Source: Bacteroidota bacterium (lineage in GTDB: Bacteria > Bacteroidota > Bacteroidia > AKYH767-A > OLB10). Taken from it: a DNA stretch of 64,000 bases. The notes under the pieces are model-generated. The model saw nothing but the letters and a program-made list of their open reading frames with translations. It was not told the origin of the DNA and did no database searches. The position numbers and the translations under genes are program-made. Of this stretch, positions 18,723 to 29,484 are shown piece after piece (within the stretch, counting starts at the first letter, position 1; the number at the start of each line of letters is the position of its first letter). The stretch lies in NCBI GenBank assembly GCA_016717325.1, contig JADKFV010000032.1:9235-73234 (forward strand). Direction: 5' to 3'.

Positions 18723-21640
18723 TTAATGTACTACACTTATTTTGCTTGCCTTTACAACCTGTTGCTGATTTAACTGAAGTTGATAAATACCATTTGCAAC
18801 ATTCGATAAGTCGATAGTAGCATTGTTACTTCCTGTTATTGCATTTAATACTTTTTCGTATACCACACGGCCGGTTGCATCAAGTATGCGGACAGAAGTT
18901 GGTGTGATGTATTGTTGTTGCCAGTTTATGGTTACCAAATCGTTTACAGGATTGGGCGCTATTGTGATTGCCGAAATGTTTGTTAGTTCGTTAACCGACA
19001 AAGGATCGCCATCCCATAAAATCAAATCGTCCAAAGCTGCTTCAACAATGGCACCTGCCGCGCCTGGCTGCGGTATATCCGAAGCAACAAATTTTACTGT
19101 TACATTATTATTGGGCACCAGATAATCGGAAACACGAAATGCAAATCGTCTCCAGCTATGGTCGGCAATGTTTGTATTTTCTACCGGCAAATAAGTCACT
19201 CCGCCATCGTTGCTTATGTAAACTTTCCAGTAATCTTTACCGGGGTTGGAACCCTGGTCGTTGGTGTACCACCGCTGAAAAGTAAATGCAGGTTGATTGT
19301 ACGATGTAAGATCGTATGGTGGAGAAATAACTGTTGTACTTCCATTGTCGATATCATATTGGCTGAACACTGTACCAGGATCGGCCTGCGACATAACACA
19401 TGCAAACCCACCTGGGGTAGTTTGTGTACCTGTTTGGCATATAGCACCGCCCGAAGTGTAAGTTGCTGCAGGTGCATTTACCTCAAACATTCCGGTTGTT
19501 GCATCGTCACTAGGTATGCCTATTTCCCAATTGCCTTGCAGGTTATCGAAATCCTGATTTTCAATTTCAGTATAGCCTACTAAAATATAATAGGGAATAT
19601 TAGGGTTTGGAGCCGATGCTTCGAAAGGCAATTCGCTTACCGGGTTGTTTGAATTATCAAGTGCATTTAAATAATAAGAAATAATAGTGCCCGATGGCTG
19701 GCCGGGAATAGTGCCACTGTAATTATTGCCGCCTACATTAGGCATTGTAAAAGGAATCCATGCACCAATATTATTCACTTTATAAAAACCCCCTACTCCG
19801 CTTAATGTATACCATGGGAATTGTGAAGTGTAGCTTAATACGGCATTAACCGTAATGGGCTGCCAGCCAATATTTGCAGCAACAGGTGCATGGGTAAAGT
19901 TTACATTTTGCACCAGATATATTCCATGGTCGCCAAATGCATCGGTAAGATCCGATAAATGTGGTGTGCCGTTTGAGAGGTTGTTATCATCGTCATCGCT
20001 GGTAATAGCCTCAATTAAAACATCGGTGTACAATGATCCTTCTTGCCCTGACGGAGCGGTAAGTGCTGCATTAAAAGTTTCGGCAAATAAATCAACAGCC
20101 AATTGGCGGTCGTTAATATATAAGCCATAATCCCACCATGCACCAGCAATTATTTCGCCATCGCTATGCACTTCGCCCACTAAGTCTTGTGGATATATTT
20201 TTTTATTGATGTCGTATCTGCGAACATAACCTGTAGAATTGTTTTGAAAAAATCCAATTCCCAAAATTGGTGAATCGGTAATTCCTAAAGCCCAGATATC
20301 TGCATAGCCTTCGCCTAATGCACCATTGCCAAAAGACCCACCAATCGATTGATAATATTTATCATTTATACCATGTCCATATTCATGGTAACACACATCG
20401 GCAACTGTTGATGAGGCTTCGCAGCCACCTCCTGCATCAAAGAAATTTATTGAGGAGCCGTTATAAAATGCATTACAAGTTCCCTGTTCGTCAATATTTG
20501 TTTCAAGAGGATTGTCCATATCGGTAAATGACGGGAATTTGGTTTTCATATAATCGTGCACCACATTCACAGCCATGTATGCCGACATCTCTTTTATATT
20601 GGATGTTGCATCAAAGTTTATGTTGTTTGTTCCGGGATTTAAAGTAGTTGTAAGAGTGGCAACAACACCATTGGTTTGTGTTTTGCTCCACAGTCCTTCG
20701 AGCTTAATTGTTGCTGCAACAGGTGCAGTATTTGTGAGCGATACATTACCATTTACATCCGTATATGTATTTGTATTGTTTACAAAAATTTTCATATTTC
20801 TAAGTGGTAAATATTGCGATGGATTATAATTATGTGTAGGATAAAAAGTGCCTGACACATTCACATCCGTATTTCCAACATGATTTATTTCGTTTGTGCG
20901 ATAAAGTATTTCGCCCGTGTGAGCATCAACAAGCGTGTAATATTTTGCAGGCACTTTATATTCGTCTTTACAATCAATTGTAATTTCATACACTAAGCGA
21001 AAATCGTAACTGTGCTTTTGAGGAATAGGTAAAATGCTTAAAGCATTGCCAATTGTAGTTTTAGTAATTGTGCTTTTTATATCAGCACTTGCTGCGGCTA
21101 AAGCTTTTGTATTGTCAAGTGTTGGTGTAATGTCAACATCAATATTATTATACACATCAAGACCAAACATAACAACCTCATTTTTAAGTGTTAATTTGAA
21201 ATATGCATCGCTCCACATTACGTTCAATCCTTTGTACTGTTGATCGAAATGTACATAAGAAAACTTCTTCGAGGTGTTAGCATTTTTAAAACGAATATCC
21301 GTAAAAGGTAAATTGAATACATTCAAATTTGTTTGCATAAACTTCAATGCAACCTCTTGTGGAGTGCCTGCTACTGCTGTGTTGATGGCATTGCCATATG
21401 CACGATGAGGCATTTGATTCTCCTCGTTGAAGGTGACTCCCCAGCCGGGATACTTTGAAATAAAACTTTGCCATGCAGGTTCGCTTCGCAACATCTGTTG
21501 ATATTGTGCATCGGGCATTTTTTTAATATTTTTTATGAATGTTTTAATTAATGGGTCATCATTTTTTAAAACATGACTACCACCAAAAACACTTAGAGTA
21601 CTCATAAAAAGTACAACCATTATTGTGATTTGTTTTTCAT
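18723..21640 (-). CDS. Secreted M36 (fungalysin)-like zinc metalloprotease with T9SS sorting domain
   Basis: About 972 residues once the 5' end is corrected. The visible long frame starts at 21620, but an ATG at 21638-21640 begins MKKQITIMVVLFMSTLSVFG if one A is added to the A5 run just after it; this gives a proper signal peptide close to that of the kelch paralog. Residues about 30-240 are an FTP/PepSY-like propeptide (DFRLVYEITI, DAHTGEILYRTNE). The catalytic centre is HEYGH at about 412-416 of the shorter frame with GEGYAD about 20 residues later, whose Glu is the expected third zinc ligand. C-terminal parts are beta-sandwich modules, and the last ~80 residues are a T9SS sorting domain (IAPNPVNDLVTINW, ILDATGRVVYEK). 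Likely an extracellular or surface protease activated by propeptide cleavage. Confidence 0.9.
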
Positions 21641-21669
21641 AGAATTTTTTTGATTTTATAATTAGATCT

Positions 21670-21677
21670 CAAAGATA
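21670..21677 (-). promoter_or_regulatory. Minus-7 box TATCTTTG of the metalloprotease gene
   Basis: Perfect TAnnTTTG on the minus strand about 30 nt upstream of the corrected ATG at 21640, which supports that start. No clear minus-33 element. Confidence 0.5.
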
Positions 21678-21909
21678 TATAATTGAATTATATTTACACT
21701 AATTAAATGCAGTGGTACAAATTAAGTTTTTCAAACAAGGAAATAACATTGAATTACATCAAAAGATAAACTTCAAAATACATAATTGTTGATTAATAAG
21801 AATGTTTAACGGTTATTTTTTTTAACAAAACATTATTATAAACTACCGTTAACAAAGTCTACAGTGTTTTTATTTTCAATTTCTTTACACCCACTCCTAA
21901 ATAAATACC

Positions 21910-24374
21910 ATGATGCGATACATAGCTGCATTATTTTTTTTCTTTTGTTTAAAACAAGTTTCATTTGCTACTGATAGTTTAAAAGTAGGTCATGCTTATC
22001 GAAGCACAACTTCAGTAAAAATTGATGGTGTGTTAGCAGAAGCCGATTGGCAAAAGGCAGAATCGCATGGTGGTTTTATTGAGTTCGATCCTACCCAAGG
22101 GTTGCCACCATCACAAAAAACGGAATTCAAAATCATGTACGATAATTCGGCCGTTTATTTTGCTGCCATTTGTTACGATACTTCGCCTGATAGTATTTTG
22201 GCAGAACTTGGCAACCGCGATGATTTTGATTTGAATGCCGATAAAATAAGGCTTGTTCTCGATCCTTATAACACAAGGCAAGGTGGTTATGTATTTGAAG
22301 TATATGCCTCGGGTGTGCAATTGGACTGGCGCTTTGACGATGAAGAGTTTGATGCCGTATGGATGAGTGCAGTAAAGAAAAATGAAAATGGATGGATTTG
22401 CGAAATGGAAATTCCTTACTCTGCTATTCGATTTCCAAATGATGACATTCAAAAGTGGGCAATACAAGTGGCACGCAGTATAAGGCGAGTTCGTGAATAC
22501 GACCAATGGTGTACCACACCAAAAAGTGATGCCAACCCATTCAAGTATTTTGCAAACCTCGAAGGCATCGAAAAAATAAATGCACCACTGCGACTTTCGC
22601 TAACGCCCTATGTTTCGATGTTTGCCGATAGAGCACCCGAATATGATGCAGATGGAAAATATATTTATCGCAACTCATCATCGTATAATATGGGTGCCGA
22701 TATAAAATATGGCATCGATGAACGCTTTACTGTTGACATGATTTTGCTTCCTGATTTTGGACAAGTGCGTAGCGATAACAAAATAAAAAATATCGGTTAT
22801 CAGGAAATCACCTTCGATGAAAACCGCCCGTTCTTTCGTGAGTCGAGTGAGTTGTTTAATAAGTTCGGATTATTTTATTCGCGAAGAATTGCAAATACGC
22901 CAAAAGGTTTTTTTGGCGTTTACGACCAGTTAAATGCCGGAGAAAAAGTAGTGTCGAATCCTCAGCAAGGAAAACTGATAAACGCTACAAAGCTTTCGGG
23001 ACGCACTAATGGCGGCCTTGGCATAGGATTGTTAAATGCTGTGATAGATAATACTTATGCCGTAGTAGAAAACGAAAATGGTGAAAAAAGAAAAATTCTT
23101 ACCGAGCCTTTACAAATTTTAATATTGTAACTTTCGACCAACAGTTGAAGAATAATTCAAATTTTTATTTTACAAATTTAAATACAACACATGGCCAAGG
23201 ATTTGACGATAGTAATGTTTCCGGATTTGGTTATTCGTTGAGCAACAAAAAAAATTCTATACGTACCGATGGTAACTTTGCTTTAAGTCAATTATTGAAA
23301 ACAGACACAAGTTCTACCAATGCTTTTCAAACAACTTTAGGATATAAATATTTTATTGGATTACAAAAAACAGGTGGCAACTTTGAATATGGCATTAGCC
23401 GTACACTTACAAACTCTACTTATTATCCGGCCGATTTGGGTTTTCAGTCTATTCCTAATATAGTACGCAACCGTTTTTATATTGATTATAGATTGCTTAA
23501 TCCGTACAAATCGTTGCAGGCTGCAAACTTGTCCATATCATCAAACTATAATACAGATTTTATTACCAAAGAGCGCACAAATTTCGAATTGCAATTTGAA
23601 TCGTTTGTGATGCGAAGAAGTTTTAATGCTTACTTTTTTGGAGCCGGCATTGCACCGCTGCCTTACAAAGATTACTATGAAGCACGCGAAGAAGGCCGCG
23701 TATTTAATGGTTTCAGGTATTACTATTTTTATTTTGGAATCAGTACCGATTATCGCAAAAAATTTGCTGTTGACTACAATAATTCAATACCAAATTTTAT
23801 TGACAGATATCAGTCGTTCGGCTATAATAATGAAATAAAATTGCGGTACCGTTTTAGTAATAAATTTACTACTGTGTATGAATTTGCTTTCGCCTACGAT
23901 CCTTATAGCATAGGCTTTGCCGATAAGCAAGGAGAGGATATTTATTTTGCTACGCGTAGAATAAACAATTATACCAATTCAATTAGCTTCAGATATATTT
24001 TTAAAAATAATCTCGCGCTAAATATAAATGCAAGGCATTATTGGGGAACAGGCGATTATCAAAACTATTTTATATTACAACAAAATGGCGATTTATTGCC
24101 TACCGAAAATTATAACGGCATAAATAATTTTAGTTTTAATGCGGCCAATATCGATGCAGTGTTCAACTGGCAATTTGCTCCCGGCAGCGATATTACACTC
24201 ACTTACAAGTATGCTTTAATAAGCGATGAAATTGTACCCACCATTCCAAAATTTGGCGACAATCTGAAGTCACTTCAAAATCTTCCTAACGTGAATAGCA
24301 TATCGCTAAAAGTATTGTACTTTTTAGATTGGGTTTATGTAAAAAAATACATGAAACCGAAATCGAGAGCTTAA
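21910..24374 (+). CDS. DUF5916 protein: CBM9-like domain plus outer-membrane barrel (one frameshift)
   Basis: About 821 residues after repairing one missing A near 23112 (frame reads EPLQ then should continue TNFNIVTFDQQ). Signal peptide 1-20 (YIAALFFFFCLKQVSFA). Residues about 28-205 are a carbohydrate-binding-family-9-like sandwich (KIDGVLAEADWQKAE, VYFAAICYD, RLVLDPYNTRQGGYVFEV). The remainder is the DUF5916 part with DFGQVRSDN, ITFDENRPFFRES and FYSRRIANTP, then many aromatic beta-strands ending in RYIFKNNLALNINARHYWG-type hairpins. The combination is common in Bacteroidota and is thought to be outer-membrane located; ligand and activity are unknown. It is divergent from the protease and convergent with the chitinase. 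Confidence 0.88.
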
Positions 24375-24434
24375 AAAAAAATCACCATCGAATGTTTCAC
24401 TTCAATGCTTTTTCTCATAAAAAAAATGTTGTAT

Positions 24435-26659
24435 CTACATTTTCACAAATCGATAAGAATGTGCCCCACTAGCATTTTTCATAACCAAAATATAAATGCC
24501 GGGTTTTAATTTCGATACATCTACCTTTAGCAACTGAGCATCACTGTTGAATAACAATTTATCAGTCATAAGTCTTCTTCCGCTAAATCATTTATTTCAA
24601 AATTCAAATCAGATATATTTAAATCCATACCATACACCATAAGAAAATCGCTTACAGGATTGGCAATTTGAAAATGGTTAAAAACATTGGTGCCCAATCG
24701 TGGGGCACTGCACGCGCCAATTTGCAACCATGCATCCTGCCAAGCCAAACCAACTCCCGGTTCGTAATACAATGCGGAGGCACTGCTACACCAGCCCCCA
24801 ACGGTGCATAAATATTTTACCGAATTATTTTTTATTGTATCGCCTGTGGCAATATTACTTCCCGCCACATACTGCGGATAAGGGCAGCCACCGCCACCAA
24901 CGTTTACAACAACCGTTATCAATGCCGAAGTTTTTACTCCACCTTGATTATCGGTTGCTTTCGCCTTTAGCACATAAGTTCCTGCAGCAACATTATTCCA
25001 TGTAAATGCATAAGGAGCAACAGTGTCAGTTTTTAAAAGTGTAGTGCCATAATAAAACTGCACTTTTTGAATGGTGCCATCCACATCGCTTGCATTTGCT
25101 GTGATGGCAATACTTGCTGATGCAATAAAGGTGGCATTATTTGCCGGTGAAGTGATAGAAACAGAAGGCAATTGATTGACTGCTACGGCAGTCACTTTCA
25201 CTATGCGAGATACTGTTTTGGTTGCATTTTTATTGTCGGTAGCTTTTGCTTTTATGGTGAAGGTGCCAATAGGAACATTAGTCCATGTGTATGAATAAGG
25301 AGCAACCAAATCTGTAAACAATAAAGTAGTGCCGTTATAAAATTTTACATTTTTAATAGTCCCATCGGCATCGCTGGCAGTAGCAGTAATATTAATGCTT
25401 GCCGGAGCCACAAAATTAGAATTTGCCACAGGCGTGTTTATAGTTATGGTGGGCGCTAAATTTACTGAACATAAATTTGCATTAAGCGCATTGGCCAATG
25501 GAGTACTTGCCACAATGCCACTACCGGGGCTGGTTTCTATAAAGTCGCCAGTGAGTTCCCAAACAATGGCGCCACGCAAATTTTGGCTTACAATAAACTG
25601 TGCCTTGAGCGCAATGCTTGCTGAATCATCATAACTTACAAATGTTTTTAAAGCTCCTTTGCCTGTAAGGTAAGGTACCTTTGCTTGACTATCGTATTGT
25701 TCATTAAATAAATTTTTGCTCAATAATATATTGAAATAAGTGGGAGAACCATCATCAGTGTTGAAAGTAATATTATCAACAGCATTGCTTGCAATTGCAC
25801 CAAAAAGTGCAGGGGCATTTACCGTTTTTGCTGAGCGACCATAAAATGCAATTCCCATATTTAATTTTGATGCATGCACACCGTGAGTGTTAATTAAAGT
25901 GAGCATGGCACTGCTGCAATTGAAAGTTGCATCGCCTTGTGACGGTGCATATAAAGGTGCGTTATGATTTGTGATATTTTCCCAGGCACCAAAAAAATCG
26001 TAGGTCATTACATTAATAAAATCGAAAATGTTTTTTACAATTGCCCACTCAATATTATTCATGTTTACAGGTGCTGCCGATACCGCAGCGCTTAGTAAAT
26101 AAGTTTTATTTTTTTGAACCCCAAGTGCATTCAATGAGTCGCGGACAGATTGCATCAGTGCAGTAAAATTTTGTTTATCGGCAAGTACCGGATACTCCCA
26201 ATCTATATCGATGCCATCATAATTGTACCGGTTACAAAGCACTACACATTGGTGAGCAAAATTATTTCGAGTGGTAGCTGACGAAGCAATTGCCGAAAAA
26301 TTGCCACTCAATGTCCACCCTCCTATCGATGCCAAAACTTTCACATTGTTTTGATGTGCTTTGTACACCAAAGACTTTGTGCTGTCGGGCGAATTCGTTT
26401 GCCAGTTCATAGGTCCATCCAATATATTATCATCGGCCCATTGATCGGTGCTTAGAATGTTGCCATTTGCCTGTGGGCTATAAAAGCAATAATTTATTAC
26501 TGTGTATTTGTTATAATTTATGGTGAGAGGGTTTACCAATTTTGCGCGGTCGTACCACTGCCAGTTGGGATAATATCCTACAATTTCTTTGCAGGGTTGT
26601 GCTTGCAATAAGCATGATAAATACATCAAACTCAGCGTGAGTGAAAAAATGTGCTTCAT
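24435..26659 (-). CDS. Secreted GH18 chitinase with Ig-like and chitin-binding modules and T9SS domain (one frameshift)
   Basis: About 741 residues. I use the inner ATG at 26659 because it begins a clean signal peptide (MKHIFSLTLSLMYLSCLLQA). Residues about 22-370 are a GH18 barrel: EIVGYYPNWQ, SIGGW and DGIDIDWEYP at about 148-157, whose final Glu is the catalytic acid. Two bacterial Ig-like domains follow, each with the pattern (N/A)SIxITAxASDxDGTI and FYxGTTLL. Then comes a small aromatic module (YLCTVGGWCSSAS, GLAWQDAWLQIG) like chitin-binding family 5/12 domains. The frame breaks near 24571 (one A missing); after it the T9SS tail continues as SGRRLMTDKLLF to the stop at 24435. Hydrolyses chitin or related beta-1,4 GlcNAc polymers outside the cell. 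Confidence 0.9.
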
Positions 26660-26885
26660 AATTTTGGGATTTGACCGCAATAATTGAAATTAATTTGAAA
26701 AAAAATTTTTTTTACCAAAAGGCACAAATTATTTTTTGCTATTTAAAAACGAAAATGTTTTTCGGTAGCAAATAATCCTCCCATAATGATGAATCACATT
26801 AAAAAAAAAATTTAAGATCTATTCATTTTGCCAACAAAAGAAATACTACATTGCCATTCCAATTTAAATACCGTTAAATTTAATT

Positions 26886-29447
26886 ATGCTGAAACAAATT
26901 TATCAAAAACTATTATTATTATTCGTAACAGTGTGTATATACGTGCCAATGCAATCACAAGGTACATGGGTGTGGGTAAGCGGAAGTTCTACCATCAATA
27001 CAAGTGGAAACTTTGGAACACAAGGCGTACCTTCAACTGCTAACCATCCCGGTGGGCTTTACGAATGCGCCAATTGGCGCGATGCTGCCGGCAACATGTG
27101 GATATATGGCGGACGGGCTGCTGCTGGTCCCGTGTTTAGCGATATGTGGAAATTTAATCCCTACACACATGAATGGACTTGGATAAAAGGTCCGGGCACT
27201 TCCGGTCTATCGCCATCATACGGAACCGTGAATGTATCGAGCATAAACAATACGCCCGGTGCGCGGTTGGTGCCTCTTACATGGGTTGATAATTTTGGTA
27301 CATTCTGGATGTACGGTGGCTCCAATCAAAATGGCCAACGCCATGCCGACTTATGGAAATATGATGTAACAACAAATATGTGGACATGGGTTGATGGCTC
27401 ACAACTTACCAACGCAATAGAAATTAATGGTACCAAAGGAGTACCGGCCAATATAAACACTCCCGGCAGTCGTGGCGAAACAACTGTGGCATGGGTAGAT
27501 GCAAGTAACAATCTGTGGTTTTATGGTGGGCAAATAAATACATCGTCAAACTACTTTAACGACGTATGGAAATACAATATCACCACAGGGCAGTGGGCAT
27601 GGATGGATGGCAACAATTTTTTTCAACCCAATGCAAATCCGGTTTATGGCACCAAAGGAGTACCCAACAATACGAACGATCCCGGTGCACGAAATGCCTA
27701 TTCGCACTGGAAAGATATTAATGGTAACTTGTGGTTGTGTGGTGGTACCAATGGAAGCACCGGCCCGGTATACAACGATATTTGGAAATACGATATGGTA
27801 ACTTTGCAATGGACATGGATGTATGGCAGCAATGTAGATAATGATACCGGAAACTATGCCGTTTCGTGTTACTTTGATGCTGCAAATTTGCCTCGTGCCC
27901 GTACCGAAAACAAGGCAACATACAAAGATGAACGCGGCAATATCTGGATGTTTGGTGGTGCCAATGAAAATGCCACAGGCGATTATAACGATATGTGGAT
28001 TTTTAGAATGGATAGCATGCAATGGAAATGGTTGGGTGGCAGTAATCAAATTAACCTGAACAACAACTATGGAAGTTTGGGTATTGCCGATCCTTCAAAT
28101 TTAATTCCTGCCCGCGATGGTGCTATTATGTTTGGCGATACACTATGCAACACATATATTTTTGGTGGCACTACCTGGGGAATTTTTGGCAGTTGCTATG
28201 GCGATGTTTGGAAATTTGTTCCCGATAGCCAATGTGTTCCTTGTACCCCATTAGCTTTGTCTGTGGCGGCTTTCACCGCAAGCGATTCTTTAATTTGCCA
28301 AAACAACTCAGTACTTTTTACCGATGCTTCTACCGGCAATGTAAGTTCGTGGCAGTGGACTTTTGCTGGTGGTATTCCCGCAACAAGTAATGTGCAAAAC
28401 CCGGGCTCTGTTATATACAATACTCCGGGGCAATACAGTGCCACATTAACGGTGGACAACGGCATCAATATCAATACCACTTCGTATACTATTACTGTTA
28501 ATGCACCCCCTTCAATTTGGCTGGGCAACGATACTTTGATTTGTGATACTGCTTCGTATACCATTACAGTTAACAACACATTCAATACTTATTTGTGGCA
28601 GAATGGCTCTACTTTGTCCACTTTCACTACCAATGCATCGGGTCAGTTTTGGGTCGTGGTATATGATGGCGTTTGCAATGCTACCGACACCATCAACATT
28701 ACTTATTCACCTTGCGCACTGCCACTGGCATCTTTCAGCGCTACCGATACACTGCTTTGCGAAAAAGGCAGCATCGATTTTACAGATGCATCTACAGGCA
28801 ATCCAACCAATTGGTTATGGTATTTTAGTGGAGCTTCGCCTGCTACTTCTACTTTGCAAAATCCTGCAGGAATTTATTATGCCAACTATGGTGTGTATAA
28901 TGTTTCGTTAGTGGTGACCAATGCTGCCGGCAGCGATTCTATTTTCTTTTCCAATTATGTTACCGTAGTGGCCAACTCACCGCAACCTGTTGTAAATTAT
29001 AACAATACTTTTTTGTGCAGTACTACTGCCGTTGGTTATCAATGGTATTTGAACAATGTACCAATTGCAAATGCCACTGCGCAATGTTTGGTGCCGCAAA
29101 CGCCCGGCAATTATTTTGTAATCATTACCGATAGCAATGGATGCAACAGTGCCAGCAATTCATTTATTGTTACAGGTTTTGCCAGCAATGGTGAATCAAA
29201 TGGGATAAATATTTACCCCAATCCAACTATGAACCAATGCAGTATTATTTTCGACAATAATATTGTGGGGAAACTAACTATATCTATATACGATGGTAAA
29301 GCCAGCCTCATAAAAACTATCGAAACATTTAAAGAAAAGAAAGTATTCACTTTGCCTGTAAATACCGAAAACCTGAATAAAGGAATATATTATATTTATA
29401 TAAAGTCGATGGATGAAAATATAGTTTTAAAATTCAGTAAAATGTAA
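26886..29447 (+). CDS. Kelch-like propeller + two PKD domains, T9SS protein (paralog 2)
   Basis: 853 residues. Signal peptide 1-25 (LLLLFVTVCIYVPMQSQG). Six blades open with WVWVSGS, WTWIKGPG, WTWVDGS, WAWMDGN, WTWMYGS and WKWLGGS, each with the YGTKGVPxNxNxPG and W.D..G..W..GG elements seen in paralog 1. Residues about 460-545 are a first PKD domain, an Ig-like stretch follows (WLGNDTLICDTASYTI), and a second PKD domain lies at about 620-700 (DTLLCEKGSIDFTD). The T9SS sorting domain is at the end (IYPNPTMNQCSIIF). Followed after 37 bp by paralog 3 in the same direction; both probably share a transcript. Function unknown, predicted surface protein. Confidence 0.9.
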   Translation: MLKQIYQKLLLLFVTVCIYVPMQSQGTWVWVSGSSTINTSGNFGTQGVPSTANHPGGLYECANWRDAAGNMWIYGGRAAAGPVFSDMWKFNPYTHEWTWIKGPGTSGLSPSYGTVNVSSINNTPGARLVPLTWVDNFGTFWMYGGSNQNGQRHADLWKYDVTTNMWTWVDGSQLTNAIEINGTKGVPANINTPGSRGETTVAWVDASNNLWFYGGQINTSSNYFNDVWKYNITTGQWAWMDGNNFFQPNANPVYGTKGVPNNTNDPGARNAYSHWKDINGNLWLCGGTNGSTGPVYNDIWKYDMVTLQWTWMYGSNVDNDTGNYAVSCYFDAANLPRARTENKATYKDERGNIWMFGGANENATGDYNDMWIFRMDSMQWKWLGGSNQINLNNNYGSLGIADPSNLIPARDGAIMFGDTLCNTYIFGGTTWGIFGSCYGDVWKFVPDSQCVPCTPLALSVAAFTASDSLICQNNSVLFTDASTGNVSSWQWTFAGGIPATSNVQNPGSVIYNTPGQYSATLTVDNGININTTSYTITVNAPPSIWLGNDTLICDTASYTITVNNTFNTYLWQNGSTLSTFTTNASGQFWVVVYDGVCNATDTINITYSPCALPLASFSATDTLLCEKGSIDFTDASTGNPTNWLWYFSGASPATSTLQNPAGIYYANYGVYNVSLVVTNAAGSDSIFFSNYVTVVANSPQPVVNYNNTFLCSTTAVGYQWYLNNVPIANATAQCLVPQTPGNYFVIITDSNGCNSASNSFIVTGFASNGESNGINIYPNPTMNQCSIIFDNNIVGKLTISIYDGKASLIKTIETFKEKKVFTLPVNTENLNKGIYYIYIKSMDENIVLKFSKM

Positions 29448-29484
29448 TGGAACAATAAATCGAAAACAATAAAACGCTAATCAA